Assembly: GCF_001619875.1 (NCBI RefSeq)
Contig: NZ_LRFC01000001.1
Location: forward strand, 372,001 to 436,000
DNA: 64,000 nt
Origin: Fictibacillus phosphorivorans
GTDB lineage: Bacteria; Bacillota; Bacilli; Bacillales; Fictibacillaceae
Direction of reading: 5' to 3'
A program made the translations under genes and the position numbers. Numbering within the stretch: position 1 is the stretch's first letter; each line of letters begins with the position of its first letter. Of this stretch, positions 51,401 to 58,442 are shown piece after piece. The notes below the pieces were generated by a model. It had not been told where the DNA came from. It did not search any database and saw only the letters and a list, made by a program, of their open reading frames with translations.

Positions 51401-52550
51401 TGTCGATCAATCATCGAACTTTGCTGTATACACGTACGGGTTTCCGATGCCAAACGGTCCGATCCGATTGGACAAGAACGGAAAGTGGATCGATGAAGTG
51501 GAGATGAACCCTAATACTAAATCTCTATCCTTTAATGTAATCGGTTATGATGCAGCAGGAAACCAGGCAAACTGGAAGGAATATCTATTCGTAAAAGAAG
51601 GAACTCCCGTAACATACGCAAAGCATAATACAGAGCTTGCACGCTCTGGTGATCTCCTAAATGCTTCACTTGTTATGGATAACGTAGAAGGCGTGAAAGA
51701 AATTACGTGGAACTTTGCTAACCCAGGCATTCAACATGTCTACCTGCAAGAGGCAAAATTAACTGACACGTTTAAGGAAAAAGCAACAATTGAAGTAAAT
51801 GGCGATCGCATTAAAGTGAAGTTTAATGGGAACGAAAAGTTTGATCGTTCTGAAGTGGTCGATGTGAAAGTGAAAGTTCAAGACGACCTTTTCTATCCGG
51901 TTGGCTACATCAATCCAACAGCAACGATCGTAGATGCAAACGGTCTAACGTCAAATCTACTAAATGCAGGGAAGCGCTATCAACTAAAGCCAACATTCAA
52001 CCGTGTACAAGCGAATTTAGGGCCAGAAGGATATATGGTTGAGGGCGGAAACTTTATTGGCAACCGTGACTGGTCAAAAGTTGGGGCAAAAGTCAATGTA
52101 TCAAATGGTGACTACAAACTAGATGCGTCTAATATGTTTGATGGAAATGCACGTTTAAATATTGAACCGCTACCTCTTAGCAACGAAAAGTATACGTTTG
52201 AAGTCAATGTACCAGGACACTTTATTACAAAACAAAATAAAAAGTTCGGATTTGAATATAAAGGTGTTCTTTATGGAAAATCAGAAACAATCTCCATTCC
52301 TCTCGTAGCGGGTGACGTGAACCAAGATAACGCGATCGATGTGAAAGACGCGATTGCGATTCAAGACGCTTGGGGCTCAAATAACCGCGCAGCAGACATT
52401 AACTTTGACGGTACCGTAAATGCAAAAGATATCGGATTTGTTCAAAAGAACTACTTAAAACAAAACACATCCGTTAACAACGCACCAACTCCAGTTACAA
52501 CAGTAGATGGAAAAACACTAGAATCTATTTTAAAAGAATTAGGACTATAA
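48498..52550 (+). CDS. Large secreted Vpr-like subtilase with PA domain and C-terminal dockerin-like module
   Basis: A 1350-residue exported protease. Signal peptide in about the first 35 residues, an I9-type propeptide (about 78-180), and an S8 domain with Asp226 (VLDTGVD), His279 (SHGTHVSG), Asn375 (AGNSG) and Ser598 (NGTSMASPFAAG). A PA domain (about 412-535; KGRDFA-like KIAFVKRGDFALNDK) is inserted before Ser598, as in Vpr. Beta-sandwich repeats follow. Residues about 1270-1325 hold two calcium loops DVNQDNAIDVKD and DINFDGTVNAKD, a type I dockerin-like pair. B. subtilis Vpr is about 800 residues and lacks it. RBS GAAAGAGG. Confidence 0.93.
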   Translation: MVVTKIAKKSVVLALSTGLLLSPLSANPYKTVNATAWKAEDILSSLTTEQRQALQQLELNNQTGLQGFQDGELNAEDEISVIVEFHSKPSHVAVLEAKMKGKSLTKEKAQAQVEQEHKIFKEDVEKHLTIKGKKNAPKITRTYQSAYNGAAITLPANQVEDLLKSNAVKAVYKNITYTVDPVQPQELPSDVEREITTSVESLSYLNVDKLHEEGITGDGIKVGVLDTGVDYGHPDLKDAYKGGYDFVDNDADPMEATYKDWEVSKKPEYNGSNPYYTSHGTHVSGTIVGQNKNDSEVSVEGVAPDADLYAYRVLGPYGSGASEGVIAGIDKAVQDGMDVINLSLGAAVNDPYYPTSTALNYAVLNGVTAVVSAGNSGPNGHTLGSPGTAALALTVGASDVPVSQTTFTGKAGSWSTDLVSMARSFSSTFASLEGTTLELVDVGLGNKADYINKNVQGKIAFVKRGDFALNDKVKFAKENGAKAVILYNNIEGHVGFNLGESTDYVPAFSMTQKAGEELKAAIANGNKTFTFTNGKESYTEGDKLADFSSRGPVNGNFEMKPEIVAPGVSVLSTYPSYMVNLKTPENYKYAYARLNGTSMASPFAAGVAALLLEENRDLGPAEIKTILMNTSDQLNGDYSVFEVGAGRIDPYQALHSQTKIQVQDETLIPNGENLVTIKNQTGGLSFNKQVVADDSSIKVKKTIQFTNKSSKKKTFDVKVVENPQKGTNGLKENGVAVEVDSTIKVTENAVKNVNVALTLPGTAKKGLYEGYLLITNSEDQTENYRIPFSFKKSQPGFDKLELLSRALTPSYYNHAFDGYRTTQLMSQFNLGSPVETLDIVLQDGKTNKELGLVGTVNMTAALTDRDYFLQTFNGNYYKFTGDKKNPVASEASIAEPGHYKLKFVSTLPSGKIQTKIDDIFIDIETPKVKSSLDGDSPFLEYKPGQATYPFEVEITDDNVATMQQAGLNVDQSSNFAVYTYGFPMPNGPIRLDKNGKWIDEVEMNPNTKSLSFNVIGYDAAGNQANWKEYLFVKEGTPVTYAKHNTELARSGDLLNASLVMDNVEGVKEITWNFANPGIQHVYLQEAKLTDTFKEKATIEVNGDRIKVKFNGNEKFDRSEVVDVKVKVQDDLFYPVGYINPTATIVDANGLTSNLLNAGKRYQLKPTFNRVQANLGPEGYMVEGGNFIGNRDWSKVGAKVNVSNGDYKLDASNMFDGNARLNIEPLPLSNEKYTFEVNVPGHFITKQNKKFGFEYKGVLYGKSETISIPLVAGDVNQDNAIDVKDAIAIQDAWGSNNRAADINFDGTVNAKDIGFVQKNYLKQNTSVNNAPTPVTTVDGKTLESILKELGL

Positions 52551-52554
52551 AAAA

Positions 52555-52598
52555 AAGAGAGCTCACAATCCTTTAGGGATGTGGGTTCTTTCTTTGTC
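52555..52598. terminator. Terminator between convergent genes
   Basis: GAGCTCACAATCC and GGGATGTGGGTTCTTTC pair with mismatches; T-rich flank on the plus side and A-rich start for the minus side. It overlaps the end of the reverse gene at 52573. Confidence 0.6.
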
Positions 52599-52893
52599 TA
52601 ATGGTATAGATAGCACCACCCAAAAAATGAAATATGGCACTACCCATTATAATAGTTAAAGGGATTTCTATTGAAGTAAACTTGTTGACCACAAATGTAA
52701 ACAATAAAACCAATACTAACGTTATGGGAAAGGTGATCCAAAAGTTTTTTATCGTAAAAGAGACATAGCCAACAACTGACGCTAGAACTAGGAAAAGAAT
52801 AGAAAAGTAGATCCAATCGCTGGTAGGAATGATTGGATAAGTGATGATACATACGGCTAAAGCAAAAAGCAGGACATGTTTTAATTTCTGCAC
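52573..52893 (-). CDS. Four-helix membrane protein of unknown function
   Basis: A 106-residue protein of four closely spaced helices (VLLFALAVCIITYPII, FSILFLVLASVVGYVSF, TFPITLVLVLLFTFVV, LTIIMGSAIFHFLGGAIY) with short loops and a basic end. The GTG at 52893 has GGGAGG eight bases upstream. No family recognised. Confidence 0.7.
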   Translation of the reverse strand: MQKLKHVLLFALAVCIITYPIIPTSDWIYFSILFLVLASVVGYVSFTIKNFWITFPITLVLVLLFTFVVNKFTSIEIPLTIIMGSAIFHFLGGAIYTIRQRKNPHP

Positions 52894-52998
52894 ATGGTTT
52901 TCCTCCCTTTCATGTGTAACAATACCCGAAACGAAAAGGATTAAGTCTATTGCTAGCGAATAATATATTTAACAAAATATAGGAGATGGTTACCGTGT

Positions 52999-53853
52999 GT
53001 GGGATTTAAAGCAGTTAAAGAAAAATACAAAACGAGAGACGATCATCTACCAAAAAGACGGTACGACTTAATGAGCGCTATTGAAAAGGACTTATTAAGC
53101 GATAAAAATGTGTTAGCCGTTTTTTACGGTGGTTCGATTGGTAAACAAAACACCGATCTCTATTCCGATATTGATTTGAGAATTGTTGTTAAAGATGACG
53201 TATTCGAGGGGTATCGATCTCGCAAAAAAGAAAGAGCGAAGAAGTGGGGTACAGTCCTTTTCTTTGAAGATTTCCCTTGGACAACCTATAGCATTGCACA
53301 TTTCGATTGCTTTATAAAAGTGGATACGTTTTATTATAAAAAGAACGATCTTCAGCCGTCGGTTTGGCTGCAGCCCATCAAAATTGTTCATGATCCTGAA
53401 GCGATAGTGGAGACGGTCAGACAGAAATCTCTGCAGCTTTCTTATTCACCCACAGAAGTAGAGGTTGAAATCTGGAGGAATAAATTTTTTGCATACGTAC
53501 ATGAAATCTACCGTCGAGTGATGAGAAACGAAATCTATTATGCACTGAGTTGTGTAGATAACTTGCGCTTCTCTATGACAACAGGCTGGTATATGGCGAA
53601 AAGAATTCAACCGAATACGTTTGGAGATTGGGCCAAGTTAGAGGGAGAGAGGAGTAAGCTCGATAACTGGCAATTAACCCTTTTAAAACAATGGCACAGC
53701 AGCCGAAATCCCCATGATGTCTACAGTGTTATGAACAGCATAATTCCAGAATTTAAAAAAGTGCATGAAGAGTTATGTGAGATCGTTAAAATTAAATATG
53801 ACCTGCAATGGGAAGATATGATTTTAAATCTTGTATTAGACGAAACAAAATAA
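52999..53853 (+). CDS. Nucleotidyltransferase-fold protein
   Basis: A 284-residue soluble protein. The NTase core shows GGSIGKQNTDLYSDIDLRIV (residues about 44-63), the G-S-x-x-x-G-x(n)-D-x-D pattern that binds NTP-Mg, and a third acidic strand at FDCFIKVDTFYY. A helical C-terminal half follows. The family includes aminoglycoside nucleotidyltransferases and MNT-type partners; no HEPN gene is adjacent. The start is uncertain: GTG codons overlap at 52995-53001 and only the one at 52999 stays in frame, 13 bases after GGAG. Confidence 0.8.
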   Translation: MGFKAVKEKYKTRDDHLPKRRYDLMSAIEKDLLSDKNVLAVFYGGSIGKQNTDLYSDIDLRIVVKDDVFEGYRSRKKERAKKWGTVLFFEDFPWTTYSIAHFDCFIKVDTFYYKKNDLQPSVWLQPIKIVHDPEAIVETVRQKSLQLSYSPTEVEVEIWRNKFFAYVHEIYRRVMRNEIYYALSCVDNLRFSMTTGWYMAKRIQPNTFGDWAKLEGERSKLDNWQLTLLKQWHSSRNPHDVYSVMNSIIPEFKKVHEELCEIVKIKYDLQWEDMILNLVLDETK

Positions 53854-53872
53854 TTAGAAGGGCGGTGAGTTT

Positions 53873-54016
53873 ATGGAATATGGACCGGGCTGGTTTGGAT
53901 TGATGGGTCTTTTAACATTTATATTCCCAATCGGAATAGCTATTTTTGTACTCGTTATGCTATACCAGATCAATCACTCGTTAAAACGAATTGCTAACAA
54001 GTTAGAAGAAAGATAA
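53873..54016 (+). CDS. Small single-helix membrane protein (47 residues)
   Basis: Encodes MEYGPGWFGLMGLLTFIFPI, then a helix continuing GIAIFVLVMLYQI, and a basic tail NHSLKRIANKLEER. It begins 19 bases after the nucleotidyltransferase stop with GAAGGGCGGTGAG as ribosome site. Short membrane proteins with a basic amphipathic tail are common in bacilli; role unknown. Its frame does not overlap any other gene. Confidence 0.7.
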   Translation: MEYGPGWFGLMGLLTFIFPIGIAIFVLVMLYQINHSLKRIANKLEER

Positions 54017-54055
54017 ATGCATAGAGCTTAGCAAAAACACGGAGGACATCAAAAC

Positions 54056-54580
54056 GTGACCATTCATTTTACAAAAGTTATAGAACCTACTGAGAATTTT
54101 ATTGAAGCCTTAAACCGCTGGGAAAATGATCCTGCCATTGTTCCGTTAACTCGGCCACATAAAAATAGAGCTGAGCTTGAAAGTAAGAGGTCTATTTCAA
54201 TAGAAGACTTAAGCGCTCGATTAGAATTTCACGAAATCTATCAAATACATATGGACGATCAATTGGTCGGTGAGATGAACTATATGGTGGATCCACCGCA
54301 TCTATATAAACACAAAGAACCGGGAACGGCGTGGATCGGGATTACGATTGGAGAGCGTGAAGGCAGAGGGAAAGGGATAGGTTATCAAGCCTTAAGATAC
54401 CTTGAGAAAGAGATTAAGGAACGTGGATTAAATCGGATTGAGTTAGGGGTCTTTGAATTTAATCAGCAAGCACAAAACCTTTACCGCAAATTAGGTTATC
54501 AGGAAATTGGCCGCATTGAAGATTTTACGTATTGGAAAGAGAAAATGTGGGCGGATATACGTATGGAGAAGTATTTATAA
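54056..54580 (+). CDS. GNAT family N-acetyltransferase (RimJ/RimL-like)
   Basis: A 174-residue GNAT protein. AWIGITIGEREGRGKGIGYQALRYLEKEI holds the acetyl-CoA loop R-G-K-G-I-G, and LGVFEFNQQAQNLYRKLGYQEIGRIEDF is the closing half, typical of RimJ/RimL and SpeG relatives. The GTG at 54056 follows GGAGGACATC. It forms a small cluster with the two genes upstream. Substrate unknown. Confidence 0.9.
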   Translation: MTIHFTKVIEPTENFIEALNRWENDPAIVPLTRPHKNRAELESKRSISIEDLSARLEFHEIYQIHMDDQLVGEMNYMVDPPHLYKHKEPGTAWIGITIGEREGRGKGIGYQALRYLEKEIKERGLNRIELGVFEFNQQAQNLYRKLGYQEIGRIEDFTYWKEKMWADIRMEKYL

Positions 54581-54586
54581 AGAAGG

Positions 54587-54615
54587 GGTCTCTTATTGCG
54601 GAGATCTCTTTTTTT
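54587..54615 (+). terminator. Terminator after the GNAT gene
   Basis: GGTCTC and GAGATC(T) pair over an eight-base loop with one G-T pair, then TCTTTTTTT follows. Confidence 0.8.
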
Positions 54616-54728
54616 GACGTGAATAAAGAGAAGTGTATTCTTTTGAAAACATGTAAAACTTAAAAGTAATGAATACACTGGTAAAACCTAAGATGATAAT
54701 ACTAGGAACCTTCACATGTAGATAATTT

Positions 54729-55169
54729 TTATATCCTCAATTCACCAAGTTTGTTTAAAAGGTTTCTACATTTACTTCTAACTTTTCTTTTCCTAAACAA
54801 CTCGTCTAATAACCAGAAAATAACCGCTGACATTATGGGTTGCATAAGAAAAATATCATTGATGATTTTCCTAATAGTTATATCATTTGTATATTCAGTT
54901 ATAAGGGTATAGATCAAGATTGAGGTCGCAAAAAACAAATGAATAACACCAGCTATAAAAAACCTTGGCAATCCATGAATTCTTTTTGTCAAAAAATCGG
55001 AAACCATAGATGACAAACAACCATAGAAATTAACAAGAGGAAATAAGTACATCCCTATAAATAGACCTAGTTCCATACCCAATATTGTGGCATTAAAGAT
55101 TGTCATGATAATGCTAGTAAAGTTAGCGACAATAATCTTTCTAGTAAAAATAAAAGCACCTCCACACAT
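54729..55169 (-). CDS. Four-helix membrane protein (up to 146 residues), start uncertain
   Basis: Four helices (IIMTIFNATILGMELGLFIGMYLF, FFIAGVIHLFFATSILIYTLI, IFLMQPIMSAVIFWLL and a weaker first one) with a basic C-terminal tail (FRKRKVRSKCRN). The best ribosome site, GGAGGTG at 55157-55163, lies inside the first codons of the long frame. A start downstream of it would need an ATT codon (about 55151), so the true start may be unusual. No family recognised. Confidence 0.6.
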   Translation of the reverse strand: MCGGAFIFTRKIIVANFTSIIMTIFNATILGMELGLFIGMYLFPLVNFYGCLSSMVSDFLTKRIHGLPRFFIAGVIHLFFATSILIYTLITEYTNDITIRKIINDIFLMQPIMSAVIFWLLDELFRKRKVRSKCRNLLNKLGELRI

Positions 55170-55281
55170 TTGTTCAAAGTTATATTACAATCCTGCTACT
55201 TATGTTGAATAAGAGTGTGTATAACCGTTTTCAATGCAGTCTTCTTGCAAAAATCACAACGACTTCCATTACATGATTTTT

Positions 55282-55518
55282 TTACTTCTTAACCATCTTC
55301 TCCAGCAATGAAACAGTGAAGAAGATTACGAGTGTCACGCCAATAATAATTGCCGCTGAATTGGAGATGAAGTCAAAATCCAACTCATGTACGATTTTGG
55401 ACTTTTCACCATAATAATTTAAGTACACCATACTTTGTTCACGATAATCTAAGAGAAAGTAGGAAAGTATTCCACCAAGCAATACACCGCATATTAAAGA
55501 TAAGAAACCCTTTTTCAT
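55282..55518 (-). CDS. Small two-helix membrane protein (78 residues)
   Basis: Helix 1 is at residues 5-23 (FLSLICGVLLGGILSYFLL), helix 2 near 53-73 (AAIIIGVTLVIFFTVSLL), with a charged outer loop and a basic tail (EKMVKK). ATG follows GGGGTGATC. It is transcribed divergently from the 55634 gene. No family recognised. Confidence 0.7.
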   Translation of the reverse strand: MKKGFLSLICGVLLGGILSYFLLDYREQSMVYLNYYGEKSKIVHELDFDFISNSAAIIIGVTLVIFFTVSLLEKMVKK

Positions 55519-55633
55519 GTATGATCACCCCATTCATTTCTATTTGTTTAAAGTTCACATACATATTTCATTATACCATTATATTCCATATCATTATTAT
55601 GGAGTACTCAATGAGAAGTATAAGGAGGGTTAT

Positions 55634-55969
55634 ATGAACGGTGGTGCTTTGTTTGGTCTTGTCTTAGTTTTTAGCCTGATTATCTTCAACTATTTTCCTT
55701 ATACGTTGAATGTAAAATTTAAAACGCCATATTGGCTATCGGGACTCATTATTTGTTTTCTTGGTCCTATTGTCGCCTCAACAACAGGTTCTTTCTTATT
55801 AAGAGAGGCGAAGAGTGAGGGCAGTGATGGTTTTGGCGCTGGGATAGCTGGTGCCATAATAGCCTTAGTTATCATCGCTAATGGAGTTCTTTACATGATT
55901 GGTAGTATTGTTGCTAGTATAGAAAGATATTTTAACCAAAGAAAGAAAGAGAAAAAACAAACCAGCTGA
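55634..55969 (+). CDS. Three-helix membrane protein (111 residues)
   Basis: Helices at about residues 3-21, 32-53 (YWLSGLIICFLGPIVASTTGSF) and 67-92 (GFGAGIAGAIIALVIIANGVLYMIG), then a basic tail (QRKKEKKQ). The ATG at 55634 follows AAGGAGGG; the frame is open further upstream but that part is His/Tyr-rich and unlikely to be translated. Its stop codon lies inside the terminator stem shared with the next gene. Function unknown. Confidence 0.72.
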   Translation: MNGGALFGLVLVFSLIIFNYFPYTLNVKFKTPYWLSGLIICFLGPIVASTTGSFLLREAKSEGSDGFGAGIAGAIIALVIIANGVLYMIGSIVASIERYFNQRKKEKKQTS

Positions 55970-55987
55970 CACCTCAGCTGGTTTGTT
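55956..55987. terminator. Shared terminator containing both stop codons
   Basis: AACAAACCAGCTGA (55956-55969) and TCAGCTGGTTTGTT (55974-55987) pair perfectly over CACC. The forward stop is the last three bases of the left arm and the reverse stop lies in the right arm. Confidence 0.9.
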
Positions 55988-56558
55988 TACTAACATTTAC
56001 TTCCGTCTCATATTGTTCAGAATTCGTAAATTGATCATCCATCAAAATATAGGGATGTGTTTTTAATAAAATGGTTTTAAGGTGATCGGGCATTCTCTCT
56101 CCTTCATAAGCACAAATTAGGGGGAAGGAAAGGAGATTCACTGCTTCATCAACAATTCTCTCAAGATCCTCGATAAGATGAAGCGGATCTTCCATCGTTG
56201 CCCACTCAACATGTGCCCATGACCGAAAAGAGAGATTGTTATCTAAGTAAGGCTGTACTGCCTTACAGAAGTAATCGTAAATAGCAGGAGGATGATAACT
56301 GCCGCTTGAATAATAAAAATCAAAGTTGTTAATATGATGAACAAACTTCATTTGTTCAGGCGTTAAACGGACGCTAAGTTCTTTATGCAACAGCCTATAG
56401 ATTCGTTCATTTTCAATAACGATTACGTATTCTCCTAAAGAAATGCCATCTTGAATAAAGTCCATCATTTGTTCTAAATAGTTCGTGTGGCCATTGTATG
56501 AATAAAGAACATGTACACTTTTTTGTTCTTCAAACAATTCTTTCATTTTATGTTTCAA
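55974..56558 (-). CDS. MEDS domain protein
   Basis: A 194-residue soluble protein that is a single MEDS (DcmR sensory, PF14417) domain. SVHVLYSYNGHTNYLEQMMDFIQDGISLGEYVIVIEN and RSWAHVEWATMED... and ICAYEGERMPDHL are the family blocks. MEDS domains sense small molecules in histidine kinases and regulators; here it stands alone. TTG start after GGGGTGATC. Some sporulation kinase inhibitors in bacilli share this fold, so a role in signalling is possible but not shown. Confidence 0.82.
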   Translation of the reverse strand: MKHKMKELFEEQKSVHVLYSYNGHTNYLEQMMDFIQDGISLGEYVIVIENERIYRLLHKELSVRLTPEQMKFVHHINNFDFYYSSGSYHPPAIYDYFCKAVQPYLDNNLSFRSWAHVEWATMEDPLHLIEDLERIVDEAVNLLSFPLICAYEGERMPDHLKTILLKTHPYILMDDQFTNSEQYETEVNVSKQTS

Positions 56559-56742
56559 GTGATCACCCCTTCTTTCCTGTATTGTTTCTATTTTACTAGG
56601 TTTAAAGGGTAAAAGCTAAAAAAAGAAAAAATTTAACAATGAAAATTTTTAAAAGAACAAATTAATGATAGGTAGGAAGGACTTCGTAAATGATTTATTG
56701 AAGTTACAGTGAATTTGACACAAAAAATAAAAGGAGATTAAA

Positions 56743-56943
56743 TTGAAGTATTTTTTAAGAAAACTATTACATGCTGTTATTTCTATCATTATATTTATCG
56801 TGCTATGGAACGTGATGTCTTGGATCTGGCATGCCTATGTACCGCTAAATTACAAAACAGATTTGTTTGCTCTTTTCATAGTGACACCAATTATCCTTAT
56901 TCTTTCATATGTTATACCTATTTTTATTTTAGATAGAAAATAG
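56743..56943 (+). CDS. Small two-helix membrane protein (66 residues)
   Basis: TTG start after AAAGGAG. Helices at about residues 8-28 (LHAVISIIIFIVLWNVMSWIW) and 41-62 (LFALFIVTPIILILSYVIPIFI), basic at both ends. It is AT-rich and stands alone. No family recognised. Confidence 0.65.
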   Translation: MKYFLRKLLHAVISIIIFIVLWNVMSWIWHAYVPLNYKTDLFALFIVTPIILILSYVIPIFILDRK

Positions 56944-57052
56944 TAAGCGTGATTAAGCACATATTTTGATTGCTTTCCTTCGTTAGATTTGAAATAATTG
57001 GTAGTTAATTAGTTTGTTTAAAGAAATTAATGCGAGTGAGGGTGATGAAACA

Positions 57053-57412
57053 ATGACAGGTAAAGTAATTGGATTTGAACTAAGCACTCAGGAACCGGAG
57101 AAAGCAGTAAAGTTTTATTCAAAGGTATTTGGTTGGGAGTTTACAGGTCCTCATTGGGATTATTGGGCGATATCTAATCATAATGAGGAAAGTGGCGGAA
57201 TTGGTGGCGGAATCGGTAAAGGCCCTTATGATCATCCGCATGGAACTCGTATTCAGATTGAAGTAGATGAAATTGAAAATGCGATTTCTAAAGCAAAAGA
57301 AAACGGGGCAGTCGTAGTTCGAGACAAGATGGAGTTTGATGAGTTTTACCTTGCATATTTAGTGGATCCTACCGGCATTGGTTTTGGCCTTGTACAAAAG
57401 AAGAATAGATGA
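57053..57412 (+). CDS. VOC family protein (glyoxalase-like)
   Basis: A 119-residue single VOC domain: GKVIGFELSTQEPEKAVKFYSKVFGWEFT at the start and FDEFYLAYLVDPTGIGFGLVQ at the end. HPHGTRIQIEVDEIE supplies one of the metal ligands, but the full glyoxalase I set is not evident. RBS GAGGGTGATG; the ATG at 57053 is used and the 13 residues upstream in frame are unsupported. Substrate unknown. Confidence 0.85.
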   Translation: MTGKVIGFELSTQEPEKAVKFYSKVFGWEFTGPHWDYWAISNHNEESGGIGGGIGKGPYDHPHGTRIQIEVDEIENAISKAKENGAVVVRDKMEFDEFYLAYLVDPTGIGFGLVQKKNR

Positions 57413-57506
57413 GGATTAGGATCGCACTGGATTTGTGTTCAAGTAAGTGAATATGAAACCCTACCACAAAATCTGTGGTTATATCCTTCGAACTAACATA
57501 TGTACC

Positions 57507-57532
57507 AAAAAAACCTTCTTTAAGAAGGTTTT
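57507..57532. terminator. Terminator near the end of the 57538 gene
   Basis: AAAACCTTCTT and AAGAAGGTTTT pair over a tight loop. On the minus strand T residues follow. It lies just past the stop of the reverse gene. Confidence 0.8.
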
Positions 57533-57537
57533 GAAAT

Positions 57538-58191
57538 TTAACTTTTGAAAGTTTCCTTTGATTTAAACAAGACAGAGCATCCTAAATAAATTAATGCAAT
57601 TCCCATTGGTATCGCTAGTAATCTATTATAAGGGTGAGGAATAACCGAAGCGAGAATAGTTATCGCCGAAGATACTGAAAGTACAATCGATGCCATACGA
57701 GAGAATTTCTTAGCACGATACGTTGCTATACCGAATAGCAAACCACCAAAAACATACATGATACCCGCTATTGGAGCTAACGAAGGGAAAACACCTAGAA
57801 TATCTCTGTTTTTGACCTCCCCGAAAATACTTAAGAATCCCTCAACAAATTTCGGGGCTTCGTTCACAATTAATGGTAAAATAAATGCTTCAACAAAACT
57901 AAATGTCATGGAAAGTAACCAAAAAAGGACAAACATAATAAACCCTATTAATCCTAGCCAACCACTTTCTTTTATCTGTCCAGTGTAAATTCCAGTGATT
58001 CCGATCGCATTAAATAAAGACATTATCATTGTGAGTATTGCCACAACTACCCATGTATTTTTACTGATAGAAGAAATTTCTTCTACTGGGTGTATAAATT
58101 GAATAACAATATAAGCAATACCTGCCATTGTTAAAAATAACCCAGACAAACGTATAAAAGATATTGGATTTAGAATCGAATTAGCTTGCAT
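57538..58191 (-). CDS. Six-helix membrane protein of unknown function (217 residues)
   Basis: Six helices spread over the whole length (FIRLSGLFLTMAGIAYIVIQF, WVVVAILTMIMSLFNAIGITGIY, LIGFIMFVLFWLLSMTFSFVEAF, and three more). The ATG at 58191 follows GAGGAGG by six bases; the first five residues of the longer frame overlap the site. No family recognised; it is not a known transporter fold. Confidence 0.72.
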   Translation of the reverse strand: MQANSILNPISFIRLSGLFLTMAGIAYIVIQFIHPVEEISSISKNTWVVVAILTMIMSLFNAIGITGIYTGQIKESGWLGLIGFIMFVLFWLLSMTFSFVEAFILPLIVNEAPKFVEGFLSIFGEVKNRDILGVFPSLAPIAGIMYVFGGLLFGIATYRAKKFSRMASIVLSVSSAITILASVIPHPYNRLLAIPMGIALIYLGCSVLFKSKETFKS

Positions 58192-58401
58192 TTCAAACCT
58201 CCTCATATTGGGTATTAATTTAATAAGTATCTAAATTCTTTTATGTTCTTTATTTATGAAACATTCTTAAAACATAAAGACATATTTTGATGTGTCTTTA
58301 GTTTTGTTTGTTTTTTGTTTGCATAAAATTTCTTAAGGACAGGTTCGTCGAGTTGAACTACATGATTCTATTTTGTAGCTGATATCCATAAAACCCTGGA
58401 A

Positions 58402-58440
58402 ATAAACAAACGCCCAGGTCAACTAGGGCGTTTGTTTATG
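58402..58440 (-). terminator. Terminator of the ArsR-MFS operon
   Basis: ATAAACAAACGCCC and GGGCGTTTGTTTAT pair perfectly over ten bases, the longest perfect arm of any terminator here. It lies just past the MFS stop. Confidence 0.92.
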
Positions 58441-58442
58441 TG

